DNA of 64,000 nucleotides. It comes from Mesorhizobium sp. NBSH29 (GTDB taxonomy: Bacteria; Pseudomonadota; Alphaproteobacteria; Rhizobiales; Rhizobiaceae). Numbering within the stretch: position 1 is the stretch's first letter; every line of letters begins with the position of its first letter. The notes beneath the pieces are model-generated. The model was not told where the DNA came from. It searched no databases and worked only from the letters and a program-made list of their open reading frames with translations. The translations under genes and the position numbers were made by a program. Shown piece by piece: positions 55,105 to 63,674 of the stretch. Location of the stretch: the NCBI RefSeq assembly GCF_015500055.1, contig NZ_CP045492.1, positions 568,501-632,500 on the forward strand, read 5' to 3'.

Positions 55105-56184
55105 TTAGCGCCCCGCGGGGGTCAGTCGCGTGAAATGTCCCATCTTTCGGCCTGGCCGCGCTTCGGCCTTGCCATAAAGGTGCAGCACAAGATCCGGCTC
55201 AGCCGCAAGCACTGGCGCGCGCAGAACCTCATCCCCGATCAGGTTTTCCATGACGCAGTCGCTGTGACGGCGGGTGTCGCCCAGAGGCAGGCCGGCGATT
55301 GCGCGGATATGCTGCTCGAACTGCGAAACCGCACAGGCTGCTTCAGTCCAATGCCCGGAATTGTGAACGCGAGGCGCGATCTCGTTCACCACCAGACCAC
55401 CGTCCTTCAGAACGAAAAACTCAACACCGAGCACGCCGACATAATCGAGTGCAGCGAGGATGCGGCCTGCAGCAGCTTTCGCCGCTTCCGCCGTGGCGGC
55501 GGAAATCGCTGCGGGCACGGTCGAGGAATGGAGAATGCCAGCGCGGTGCACATTGTTAGCCGGATCGTACGCAACAACGGTACCGTCGCGCCCGCGTGCT
55601 GCGATCACCGAGATTTCGCGCTCAAAGGAAACAAAAGATTCAAGAACAAGCGGCACCTCGCCCATCGCGGAGTAGGTACCGTTAGAATGATCGCTCCCGT
55701 TGAAAGCCCGTTGGCCTTTTCCGTCGTAACCCATGCGTCTGGTTTTCAGGATGCCAATACCGGAAAACCTTTTCAGGGCCTCCTCCAGATCGTGATCACT
55801 ATCCACTGGAAAATAGGCCGCTGTGGACAAACCAAGGTCATTGAGGAATGCTTTTTCACGCATCCTGTCCTGGCTCACATCGAGCGCACGCGCCGGTGGA
55901 AATACCGCTATATCGGCACCAAGTGCTTCAATGGCGCTGACCGGGACGTTTTCGAACTCATAGGTAATGACGGCCGCGCCACCCATCAGATCGACCAGCC
56001 CACGCGCATCATCATAGGCAGCAATGATGTGGCGGTTTGCCACCTGCGATGCCGGGCAGTCTGCCTGTGGATCAAGCACCGCGGTGCGATAGCCCAGTTG
56101 TGCCGCGGCCATTGCCAGCATGCGGCCAAGCTGACCACCACCGATAATGCCGATGATCGAGCCGGCGGGAAGTGCGGCGCTCAT
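55105..56184 (-). CDS. purK: N5-carboxyaminoimidazole ribonucleotide synthase
   Basis: ATP-grasp enzyme of purine synthesis that converts AIR to N5-CAIR. The 359-residue product opens with [18 protein letters not shown] and has [20 protein letters not shown] and [16 protein letters not shown]. Start 56184 overlaps the purE stop by ATGA. The frame further upstream is purE in another frame. Confidence 0.96.
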   Translation of the reverse strand: MSAALPAGSIIGIIGGGQLGRMLAMAAAQLGYRTAVLDPQADCPASQVANRHIIAAYDDARGLVDLMGGAAVITYEFENVPVSAIEALGADIAVFPPARALDVSQDRMREKAFLNDLGLSTAAYFPVDSDHDLEEALKRFSGIGILKTRRMGYDGKGQRAFNGSDHSNGTYSAMGEVPLVLESFVSFEREISVIAARGRDGTVVAYDPANNVHRAGILHSSTVPAAISAATAEAAKAAAGRILAALDYVGVLGVEFFVLKDGGLVVNEIAPRVHNSGHWTEAACAVSQFEQHIRAIAGLPLGDTRRHSDCVMENLIGDEVLRAPVLAAEPDLVLHLYGKAEARPGRKMGHFTRLTPAGR

Positions 56185-56678
56185 GCGCCGTCCACAGGTC
56201 GTTCGGCCACTTTGGCAGTTTGCTCGGCGCGCCATCTCTCGAGCCGTCCCGCCAGACCATCATCGCCAAGCGCCAGGACGGCAGCAGCAAGCAATGCGGC
56301 GTTGATGGCGCCGGGCTTGCCAATCGCCAGAGTTCCAACCGGAATTCCGCCCGGCATCTGCACAATGGAAAGCAAAGAATCCTGCCCCGACAGCGCTTTT
56401 GATTCGACGGGAACGCCAAACACCGGCAGCACGGTCATGGCCGCTGCCATTCCCGGCAAATGCGCGGCGCCTCCTGCGCCGGCGATGATGACCTTGAACC
56501 CTTGAGCCTTGGCGCCTTTGGCAAAACTGTAGAGCCGCTCCGGAGTGCGGTGCGCGGAAATGATCTGGCTGTCATGGGAAACGCCGAGTGACGCCAGCGT
56601 ATCAGCAGCGTGCTTCATCGTGGCCCAGTCCGACTGGCTGCCCATGATGATGGCGACGTCAGCGCTTTTGTGTGCCAC
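56181..56678 (-). CDS. purE: N5-carboxyaminoimidazole ribonucleotide mutase
   Basis: Class I PurE, 165 residues, acting directly after Pur[11 protein letters not shown] and the catalytic region [17 protein letters not shown] are intact, as are [16 protein letters not shown] and [11 protein letters not shown]. Start GTG at 56678 is favoured by GGGAG 8 bases upstream; another GTG lies three codons earlier. Coupled to purK by a four-base overlap. Confidence 0.95.
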   Translation of the reverse strand: MAHKSADVAIIMGSQSDWATMKHAADTLASLGVSHDSQIISAHRTPERLYSFAKGAKAQGFKVIIAGAGGAAHLPGMAAAMTVLPVFGVPVESKALSGQDSLLSIVQMPGGIPVGTLAIGKPGAINAALLAAAVLALGDDGLAGRLERWRAEQTAKVAERPVDGA

Positions 56679-56772
56679 GGCATGCACTCCCGACCCGAAG
56701 GAAGTGGCCGATTAACGGAGATTGGCGGGAACCGCAAGGATGGCAGCACCAATACGAGAGAATTGCTGGCAT

Positions 56773-56976
56773 TCAGGCGATGATGTCGGGAACCATCCGG
56801 TCTTCCAGATTCGTCATACGATCTTTTATCGTCAGCTTCTTCTTCTTCATCCGCTGAACTTGAAGGGGATCACAGGCCATGGCCATCATCGCGTCGATGG
56901 CGGCGTCAAAATCTGCGTGTTCCTGCTTCAACCGCGAATATTCGAGACGAATTTCCGCCTTTGCCTGATCCGACAT
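56773..56976 (-). CDS. DUF465 (YdcH) family protein
   Basis: A 67-residue helical hairpin protein: YSRLKQEHADFDAAIDAM, then MKKKKLTIKDRMTNLEDRM, the standard DUF465 pattern. Start 56976 gives the usual MSDQAK opening. It is divergent from a second DUF465 gene 232 bp away. Function unknown. Confidence 0.85.
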   Translation of the reverse strand: MSDQAKAEIRLEYSRLKQEHADFDAAIDAMMAMACDPLQVQRMKKKKLTIKDRMTNLEDRMVPDIIA

Positions 56977-57208
56977 CTTCAACCGTCTGCATGATTCCGG
57001 CGCCCGATATGCGCCATTCCGGGCGGGACCGGACTCAATCATCCGGCGCAGGCGCTCCTATCACATTTCACGCGGACAGGAAATGCTACTACGACGAAAT
57101 CGACTTCGGCTTTGTGTGGTGGCAAACTATCCGTGTCCGTCCATCTGCTTCCGACGGTGGACTGTGGGTGGCGGCATCTCGAGGAAACCATGAAAGGGAA
57201 CTCCAATC

Positions 57209-57388
57209 ATGTCTTTGACTAACCATCTCGAAGAGTTGCAGCGCAAACACGGCGATATCGAACGGAAACTCGATCAGGCGCTGCTACACCCCTCAGTCGA
57301 CGATCTGGAGATCATTAGACTGAAACGACGCAAGCTGGCTCTGAAGGATGAGATGGAAAAATTGAGATCAGATTATACAACGCATTAA
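57209..57388 (+). CDS. DUF465 (YdcH) family protein, second copy
   Basis: A 59-residue protein, MSLTNHLEELQRKHGDIERK then IIRLKRRKLALKDEMEKLRS, with the same helical hairpin pattern as the divergent neighbour. A 10-codon ORF (57190-57222) with a strong GAGGAA ribosome binding site starts just upstream and overlaps the start, which could couple translation. Two hairpins follow. Confidence 0.85.
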   Translation: MSLTNHLEELQRKHGDIERKLDQALLHPSVDDLEIIRLKRRKLALKDEMEKLRSDYTTH

Positions 57389-57394
57389 CAGGTG

Positions 57395-57416
57395 AAGCCG
57401 GATTTCCCGCCGGCTT
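57395..57416 (+). terminator. Terminator after second DUF465 gene
   Basis: AAGCCGG/CCGGCTT stem with an 8-base loop, followed by TGTTTCT. Confidence 0.55.
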
Positions 57417-57438
57417 TGTTTCTACAAATCCTCCCTCG

Positions 57439-57460
57439 ACGCCGCCTTTTCAGGCGGCGT
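57439..57460 (+). terminator. Terminator between DUF465 and MFS genes
   Basis: ACGCCGCC/GGCGGCGT stem with a 6-base loop, followed by TTTCGTTTT on the plus strand. It spans the stop codon of the convergent MFS gene. Confidence 0.7.
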
Positions 57461-58706
57461 TTTCGTTTTGCTCAGCATCGCCGCGGGGATCCATCCGCAA
57501 CGCTTCCGGCGTTACCGCGCGCTCTGCAGGCAATGAGGTAAAAGCGTCCTTCTCATCCAGCGGCACCGGCGCACGGGCGTTGACGCGCACCAACGTGTAG
57601 GCCGCCAGCGCTCCATGCGCGAGCGCTGTCGCCAGAAACAGGCTCTCGGGGCTGAAACTGCCCATCAAAATTGCACCCAGAACCGGGCCGATCATGGTGC
57701 CAAAACCATAAAGCAGCAAAAGCCCGCCCGACACTTTGACGAAGTCTTCAGACGAGGCGTGATCGTTGGCATGAGCAACCGCCAGGGAATACAGCGTATA
57801 GGCAAGCGCTCCATAGGCTGCCGTCAAGGCAATCACGAGAACACTTGAGCGCGGTGCCAGCATGAAAATCATCACCCCGACCAGCGCTGAACCAAGGGAA
57901 GCGGCGGCCAGCACATAGCGTCGATCCGTCTTGTCTGAAATCCGTCCGATCGGCAGTTGCATGGCGGCACCCGCGACGACAACGAGGCTCATCATCAGCG
58001 CAATTTCGCTCGTCGAAATGCCAATCCGTGCGCCGTACACAGCGCCCAGCGTGCCCCAGGCACCATTGGCGACGCCGATCAGCAGGCAGCCCAGCACCGA
58101 CACGGGTGAATTGGCGTACAGACCCCTGATATCCAGCGACACGTCCTGCAGCGGTCTCGGCGTTGCGGCAGACGAAACAGCGGTCGGGATCAGCGAAAAA
58201 CAAAACAGGATGCCAGCAACCATAAACAGCGAGGCCTCGCTGACATCGCCAGCGGCAACCACCATCTGCCCTGCCATGATCGAGCCGTAGGTCACCATCA
58301 TGTAGAGCCCGAACACGGTGCCGCGGTTCTCGTTGGTCGACGTTTCGTTAAGCCAGCTTTCGATCACCATGAAGGCGCCGGCCATCGCAAACCCGGTTCC
58401 GATCCGCAAGATAATCCAGACCGGCGCATTGATCATCAGGCCGGTCAACAGCGCGATGATGGCTCCTGCCGCCGCAAACGCGCCAAAGGCACGCACATGC
58501 CCGACCCGGCGCACCAAACGTGGCGCGAAAAAGCAGCCAGCAACAAAGCCGCCGGCCCATGCGGTTCCGAGCAGGCCGAGCGAAGCGGTCGAAAACCCCT
58601 CCTCCTGGCCGCGCAGCGGCAGAAGCAGCCCGTGCAAACCCGATGCTGCGAGCAAAAATGCAGTGCCTCGCAGGAGCGACAGGATAGGGCGATAGGCTGC
58701 AAACAT
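57450..58706 (-). CDS. MFS transporter (YcaD-like)
   Basis: A 418-residue inner membrane protein with twelve predicted helices. The N-terminal half has SLGLLGTAWAGGFVAGC and the loop motif APRLVRRVGHVRAFG between helices 2 and 3, and the C-terminal half has PIGRISDKTDRR, the matching motif. Resembles YcaD-type permeases; the substrate is unknown. Confidence 0.88.
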   Translation of the reverse strand: MFAAYRPILSLLRGTAFLLAASGLHGLLLPLRGQEEGFSTASLGLLGTAWAGGFVAGCFFAPRLVRRVGHVRAFGAFAAAGAIIALLTGLMINAPVWIILRIGTGFAMAGAFMVIESWLNETSTNENRGTVFGLYMMVTYGSIMAGQMVVAAGDVSEASLFMVAGILFCFSLIPTAVSSAATPRPLQDVSLDIRGLYANSPVSVLGCLLIGVANGAWGTLGAVYGARIGISTSEIALMMSLVVVAGAAMQLPIGRISDKTDRRYVLAAASLGSALVGVMIFMLAPRSSVLVIALTAAYGALAYTLYSLAVAHANDHASSEDFVKVSGGLLLLYGFGTMIGPVLGAILMGSFSPESLFLATALAHGALAAYTLVRVNARAPVPLDEKDAFTSLPAERAVTPEALRMDPRGDAEQNENAA

Positions 58707-58798
58707 CGAAGAACTGCCTGATTATGGTGGGTGTGCGGATCGACCCCTCAAGATAGCCCGTTTGGGGCTTTTCAACGGCACCGACACAAATCGACCGG

Positions 58799-58993
58799 CT
58801 AGTCTCGCCGAAACAGCGCTTCGGCCGCTGCCTTGGTGGTGCCTTTGGAGGCAAGCTCACTTTCCAGTCGGGCAATTTCGCCGCGCAGAATCCCGATTCG
58901 CTCCTCCAGCTCACCGACCGACAGCAGCGAAATGTCCTGCCCTATTTCATGCGCCCGTTTAGGCTTGGGCGGCGCGTCGTCGAAAAGGGCCAT
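58799..58993 (-). CDS. DUF1192 family small protein
   Basis: A 64-residue protein: MALFDDAPPKPKRAHEIGQD, LLSVGELEERIGILRGEIAR, then a short C-terminal helix. The coiled-coil-like core ELEERI..LRGEI..LE is diagnostic of DUF1192. GGGAG lies 8 bases before the ATG. It is divergent from the quinone oxidoreductase gene, an arrangement frequent in Rhizobiales. Confidence 0.88.
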   Translation of the reverse strand: MALFDDAPPKPKRAHEIGQDISLLSVGELEERIGILRGEIARLESELASKGTTKAAAEALFRRD

Positions 58994-59089
58994 CGAAATG
59001 CTCCCGTTTACATGATCTGTCAGGAGACTACATACCAGAAGGCTGTTGATGCAAATCTCGCAGCAAACCAGGTCGGAAAAGGAAACATT

Positions 59090-60100
59090 ATGTCTAACGA
59101 TTCGAAAATTCCGGCCCGCATGACGGTGGTCGCCATTTCCGAGCCGGGCGGCCCAATGGTTCTGAAGCCCGAGAAGCGCGATGTGCCGGTGCCCGGCCCG
59201 GGTCAGATCCTGATCCGCGTGCGCGCCGCAGGCGTCAACCGCCCTGATGTGCTCCAACGCAAGGGCGCTTATCCACCGCCGCCCGGCGCTTCTGACCTGC
59301 CAGGCCTCGAAGTTGCTGGCGAAGTGGCCGCAACCGGCGAGGCAGCCACTCGCTGGCGCGTCGGCGACCGCGTCTGCGCGCTCACGCCGGGCGGCGGCTA
59401 TGCCGAATATGTGCTGGTTCACGAAAGCAACGCCCTGCCGGTGCCATCCGGCTTCACCTTCACCGAGGCGGCTGCAATTCCCGAAACCTTCTTCACAGTC
59501 TGGCACAACGTGTTTCAACGCGGCGCGCTTGTGAAGGGAGAAACCATCCTCGTCCATGGTGGCTCGTCCGGCATCGGCACCACGGCAATCCAGCTGGCAT
59601 CCGCTTTCGGCTCCTATGTGGTGGTGACCGCCGGTTCGGCGGAAAAGTGCAACGCCTGCCTGCGCCTCGGCGCAGACCGCGCCATCAATTACCACGAGGA
59701 AGACTTCGTACCCGCTGTGAGGGAAGCGACCGGCGGTCGCGGCGCCGATGTCATCCTCGACATGGTGGGCGGCGACTATGTCGCGCGCAATTATCAGGCC
59801 GCTGCGGTCGATGGCCGCATCGTCCAGATCGCAACCCAGGCTGGTGCTATCGCCAGCGGCGATTTTTCGCGGCTGATGGTCAAGCGGCTCACCCATACCG
59901 GTTCGACGTTGCGGCCTCGATCCACGGAGTTCAAGGCCACCATTGCCGCCGAGCTGGAGGCAAAAGTGTGGCCCCTTCTCGAACAACGCCGCATTGCCCC
60001 GGTGATGGACATGATCTACCCGCTCCATGAAGCCTGGCGCGCCCATGAGCGTATGGAAGAGGGTAGCCACATCGGCAAGATCGTGCTCGACGTCGGCTGA
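59090..60100 (+). CDS. NAD(P)H:quinone oxidoreductase (PIG3/Qor-like)
   Basis: A 336-residue zinc-free medium-chain dehydrogenase/reductase. AGVNRPDVLQRKGAYPPPPG is the PIG3 subgroup signature and VHGGSSGIGTTAIQLASAFG the NADPH-binding Rossmann loop. Start 59090 has AAGGA 8 bases upstream. Probably reduces quinones or activated double bonds. Confidence 0.93.
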   Translation: MSNDSKIPARMTVVAISEPGGPMVLKPEKRDVPVPGPGQILIRVRAAGVNRPDVLQRKGAYPPPPGASDLPGLEVAGEVAATGEAATRWRVGDRVCALTPGGGYAEYVLVHESNALPVPSGFTFTEAAAIPETFFTVWHNVFQRGALVKGETILVHGGSSGIGTTAIQLASAFGSYVVVTAGSAEKCNACLRLGADRAINYHEEDFVPAVREATGGRGADVILDMVGGDYVARNYQAAAVDGRIVQIATQAGAIASGDFSRLMVKRLTHTGSTLRPRSTEFKATIAAELEAKVWPLLEQRRIAPVMDMIYPLHEAWRAHERMEEGSHIGKIVLDVG

Positions 60101-60230
60101 TATGTGTCATGCAATGCGTTCTTCGCGGGTTGTGCAATGCAACAGATGCAAGCCGCCTATGCAAAACTATCCATTCTCCTCGGTTCGCGCCGCATCCATA
60201 TGAGCGGCATCGAAACGAATGGAGGAACCA

Positions 60231-60371
60231 ATGAACCTGGTTCGCAGTTATAGGAACTGGCGCCGCTACAATGAGACGGTGCGTGAATTGAGCCGGATGA
60301 ACAGCCGCCAGCTCTCCGATCTTGGCATTACCCGCGCCGATATCGAGATGGTTGCCCGTCAGGCACGCTAA
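60231..60371 (+). CDS. DUF1127 small protein
   Basis: A 46-residue basic protein, too short for ordinary ORF lists: SYRNWRRYNETVRELSRMNS, then RQLSDLGITRADIEMVARQA. The ELxxLsdreLsDiGIsR pattern is DUF1127. GGAGG lies 5 bases before the ATG. Alphaproteobacterial members have been linked to phosphate, RNA and stress responses. It is a monocistronic unit with its own terminator. Confidence 0.92.
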   Translation: MNLVRSYRNWRRYNETVRELSRMNSRQLSDLGITRADIEMVARQAR

Positions 60372-60417
60372 GCAGAGCCGCTTCAGCCGGGACTTGTCCC
60401 GCCGCAGGCTCCAAAAC

Positions 60418-60444
60418 ACCCGCTGCACCGAATGGTCAGCGGGT
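60418..60444 (+). terminator. Terminator of the DUF1127 gene
   Basis: ACCCGCTG/CAGCGGGT stem with an 11-base loop, followed by TTTTT. Confidence 0.85.
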
Positions 60445-60533
60445 TTTTTGTTGCTTTCTCAGAGGAAGAGATCGAGCAGACCAGCGCTTCTCACGCAGGT
60501 CTGCTCTGGCCGAGCTTGGGAGGTCCGGCTGGA

Positions 60534-62729
60534 TTAGTTCACGGCTTCGATGTTGCCGAGCTTCAGAAATAGGGTCTCCCCCGACGAATCGTCGACACCA
60601 TCATTGTCGGTGACTACGAACGCATCGCCATTCTTGTCGATAGCAAAGCCTTCCACCTTGTCGACCACATAGCCGTTGGTGTTCTTCAGGTCCGGCAGCA
60701 GGTCCCGCACCAGTGTCTTTTCGACGACTGGCAGTTCGCCGCCCAGCTTGGCCGGTTTGAAGCCATCCAGAGCAACGGTATAGAGACGCTTGATCCGGGC
60801 ATTCTCACCAATCTGGTTGTCGCGCTCGATGATGTAGAGCTTGCCGTTATGGGCCGTGATTTCAGACAGGCCCACCCAGCCCGCCTCGGGGCTCTCCAGT
60901 GGATAGCGCACGGCCGACCATTCCTTGGACTTAGGCGTGTAGGCGAGAAGCTTGACCTGGCCCTTCGGATCGTCGCGCCATTCGCGCTGAATGGCCATCA
61001 CCAGCATCATCTCATCGCCTTCACCAACTGTGGTGATACCCTCGAGGCCAAAGCGGATTTCATGTGCCAGAAGTTCGGTCGGAAACGCGATTTCTTCCTT
61101 GATCTCGGCTTTCTCGTTGACGTGCAAAATTGCGTGTGGCGTCAGCTTGTCGCTATTGCCTTCAGAAGCCAGCCAGAAGCCGCCCTTGCCGTCCGTCGCC
61201 ACGCCTTCGAGGTCAATCTTCTGGGCCGCCGCTCCATCGCGCGTTACAACCATCTTGCCGGTAATCATGGCCGGTGTCTGCGTTGCATCGATGGTGAAGA
61301 TCGCCGGCGCGTTGCGATAGACCGAATCCGAAACCGCATAAAGCTTGCCGGCCTCGTCTGGATGGGCAGCAAGACCCGAAAGCGCACCCCAGCCAAGCGG
61401 TGTTTTCTCGTCGGTCAGCGCGGCACTAATCATCGGATAGGTCGCGGCACCTTCGCTTCGCTCATACACCATCACATGCGAACGGCCGAGCCCGTCTTCT
61501 ACCAGATCCGTCTCGTTGGCTGTGACGAGAAGATTGCGCGAGGGGATGGCCACCAGACCTTCGGGGCCGACACCTGATGGCAGGATCTGCACAAATTCCG
61601 GTTCTGCACCGGTGTCCTTGTAGACCGCAATCAGCGACGCCCGCTCCAGCGCCACGAAGATCAGCGTGTCGTCGCCGATCCTGGCCACTTCGAGGCCTTC
61701 CGGCTCGACGCCCTTCTTATTACGGTGTTCGGGATAGTGGCCGGCATTGGCCGCGTGATATTCGAGTGTTGTGCCGGCATCAAACAGCAGCTCACCGGTT
61801 TTCGAAAAGATCGAGAAACCGCGTGATCCGCCTTCGTAGTCGCCCTCATTGGCGATCACGATACGATCATTATCGAGCCACTTTACCGCATCCGGCTCCC
61901 GCTTCACATTCTCCATTTTACTGGAAAATTTCAACGCACCGTCTTTTTTGGTGTCGACATTGTCCAGCGAGACCGCACCCGCCGAAAAATGGCTGAGCAC
62001 TTTTCCAGTCGCGGCATCAACGATGGCGATATGGTTGTTTTCCTGCATGGTCACCGCGATCTCGTTGGCGTCGTTAAACGCCACGAACTCCGGCTCCACA
62101 TCGTCCGGCGAAACCTCAGGCAGACCGGTCAGCTCAACCGTCTTGATGGATGCGCAATCGACGGACCCTTCAGTCACCGGAATGATCTTCAGATTACCCG
62201 TAGGCAATTGCGGCAACGCACCGTCGTTCAAATCCTCATCGCGCTCATTCTCGATGGCAATCGCGAGATACGTGCCGTCCTTGCTATGTGCAATGGAATC
62301 CGGCTGGCCACCCAGGTCACAGCTGAGCTCAATCTTTCTGGATGCCAGGTCGATCACGACCAGCTTGCCCGATGGCGCAGTGTAGCTTTCAGACGTGTTC
62401 ACCCCTGCAAAAACCTTACCGCCGAGAATAGTGACGGAGGTAGGCTCCCCCTCGATTTTCACGCTGCCGCCCGGCTTCGGCGCCTTGGGGTCAGTCAGGT
62501 CGATGAAGCCGATCGCTCCAAGCGGGCTGTCGGAATAGACCAGCGTCATACCATCTTCGCTGGCGTCAATAATCTCGGAGGAGGTAAGCTGCGCCTTGTT
62601 GGCATCCTCTGGCAGGTTGTGGGCTACGGGAAAGCTGGCGATGCGGTTGAACATCGGGTCGGCCACGGCCGGAACAGCCACGGAAGCTGCCAGTGCTGCA
62701 GACAAGGCAGCGGTGTGTAGTTTCAACAT
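60534..62729 (-). CDS. Periplasmic esterase-like/phytase family protein with N-terminal propeller
   Basis: A 732-residue exported protein with signal peptide MLKLHTAALSAALAASVAVP and then AVAD-PMF. The N-terminal half (about 30-370) looks like a YncE-type beta-propeller (GFIDLTDPKAPKPGGSVKI, LVVIDLASRKIELSCDLGG, IAIVDAATGKVLSHF). The C-terminal half (about 390-732) matches the esterase-like activity of phytase domain (LSGLAAHPDEAGKLYAVSD, DLEGVATDGKGGFWLASEG, KVEGFAIDKNGDAFVVTDND). Two fused propellers are likely. The substrate is unknown; phytate hydrolysis is not demonstrated for this family. Confidence 0.85.
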   Translation of the reverse strand: MLKLHTAALSAALAASVAVPAVADPMFNRIASFPVAHNLPEDANKAQLTSSEIIDASEDGMTLVYSDSPLGAIGFIDLTDPKAPKPGGSVKIEGEPTSVTILGGKVFAGVNTSESYTAPSGKLVVIDLASRKIELSCDLGGQPDSIAHSKDGTYLAIAIENERDEDLNDGALPQLPTGNLKIIPVTEGSVDCASIKTVELTGLPEVSPDDVEPEFVAFNDANEIAVTMQENNHIAIVDAATGKVLSHFSAGAVSLDNVDTKKDGALKFSSKMENVKREPDAVKWLDNDRIVIANEGDYEGGSRGFSIFSKTGELLFDAGTTLEYHAANAGHYPEHRNKKGVEPEGLEVARIGDDTLIFVALERASLIAVYKDTGAEPEFVQILPSGVGPEGLVAIPSRNLLVTANETDLVEDGLGRSHVMVYERSEGAATYPMISAALTDEKTPLGWGALSGLAAHPDEAGKLYAVSDSVYRNAPAIFTIDATQTPAMITGKMVVTRDGAAAQKIDLEGVATDGKGGFWLASEGNSDKLTPHAILHVNEKAEIKEEIAFPTELLAHEIRFGLEGITTVGEGDEMMLVMAIQREWRDDPKGQVKLLAYTPKSKEWSAVRYPLESPEAGWVGLSEITAHNGKLYIIERDNQIGENARIKRLYTVALDGFKPAKLGGELPVVEKTLVRDLLPDLKNTNGYVVDKVEGFAIDKNGDAFVVTDNDGVDDSSGETLFLKLGNIEAVN

Positions 62730-62845
62730 GTCAGAAAACCCCTTTGGCGATACGAGGGCCATGCCATGGGGCTTGCGTGTTTCACGCCGATGACACTGAC
62801 ATGACAGTTTCGCGACGATCATGCCTCGTCCACAGGCAAACATTC

Positions 62846-62874
62846 TTGCCCCTATGGCCGAACAACGCTATATA
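62846..62874 (+). promoter_or_regulatory. Candidate trcR promoter
   Basis: TTGCCC (62846-62851), a 17-bp spacer and TATATA (62869-62874), predicting a start near 62881 and a leader of about 70 bases. Confidence 0.55.
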
Positions 62875-62951
62875 CGCCTCGATTTCCCATTTTTGGTGGC
62901 TTCTAAACCACCGCCCGCGCGGGAACGCGGGCGAACGAGAAGGATATTCTG

Positions 62952-63644
62952 ATGGCCAATGCGCTGCTCATGCCCAAGGCGACCGCCGTATGGCTGGTCG
63001 ACAACACCGGTTTAACGTTCGAGCAAATCGCCCAGTTCTGTACGCTGCACCCGCTCGAAGTGAGCGCCATTGCCGACGGTGAATCCGCGCAGGGCATCAA
63101 GGGTATGGACCCGGTCATGACCGGCCAGCTGACCCGCGATGAGATTGCCCGGGGTGAAAAAGACGCCACCCACCGGCTGAAACTTTCGGAGCCCAAGGTG
63201 CGGGTGCCCGATCAAAAGCGCAAGGGTCCGCGCTATACGCCGCTTTCCAAGCGTCAGGACCGCCCAAATGCCATCCTGTGGCTGGTCCGCAACCATCCTG
63301 AGCTGAAGGATGCACAGGTTTCCCGCCTGGTCGGCACTACCAAGGCCACCATCGAGCAGATCCGCGACCGCAAGCACTGGAATGCTGCAAATCTGGTTCC
63401 GATGGACCCGGTCATGCTTGGCTTGTGCACCCAGATCGATCTCGACATCGAGGTACAGCGCGCCTCGCGCGGTCGCGATAACGCGGCGCCTGCGGGTGAC
63501 ACGCTGCTTCCCGCCTCGCTGACCGAGCGCCTGACACCGGCAGCGCCCAAGCCTCGCGATGATGACGCCGAACTCGACGCATCCGCCGTATTCGCCAAGC
63601 TCTCTTCGCTGAAGTCGAAAGACCCTGAGCCCGACGACGAATAG
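62952..63644 (+). CDS. trcR: TrcR cell-cycle transcriptional regulator (DUF1013)
   Basis: A 230-residue cytosolic protein of the DUF1013 family. MPKATAVWLVDNTGLTFEQI and FCTLHPLEVSAIADGE look like a helix-turn-helix-like N-terminus; NAILWLVRNHPELKDAQVSR and LVGTTKATIEQIRDRKHWN form a second HTH-like unit. The name reflects the current annotation of this family as a cell-cycle transcription regulator of alphaproteobacteria. AGAAGG lies upstream of the ATG. The C-terminus is acidic and disordered. Confidence 0.92.
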   Translation: MANALLMPKATAVWLVDNTGLTFEQIAQFCTLHPLEVSAIADGESAQGIKGMDPVMTGQLTRDEIARGEKDATHRLKLSEPKVRVPDQKRKGPRYTPLSKRQDRPNAILWLVRNHPELKDAQVSRLVGTTKATIEQIRDRKHWNAANLVPMDPVMLGLCTQIDLDIEVQRASRGRDNAAPAGDTLLPASLTERLTPAAPKPRDDDAELDASAVFAKLSSLKSKDPEPDDE

Positions 63645-63674
63645 AGCGGTCTTCTCCGCTCTGTTTCCACCCGT

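Noticed and set aside
58799-60070. 423-codon minus-strand frame across the quinone oxidoreductase gene
   Set aside because: Only its last 65 codons (DUF1192) are real. The rest is antisense of a well-supported gene on the plus strand.
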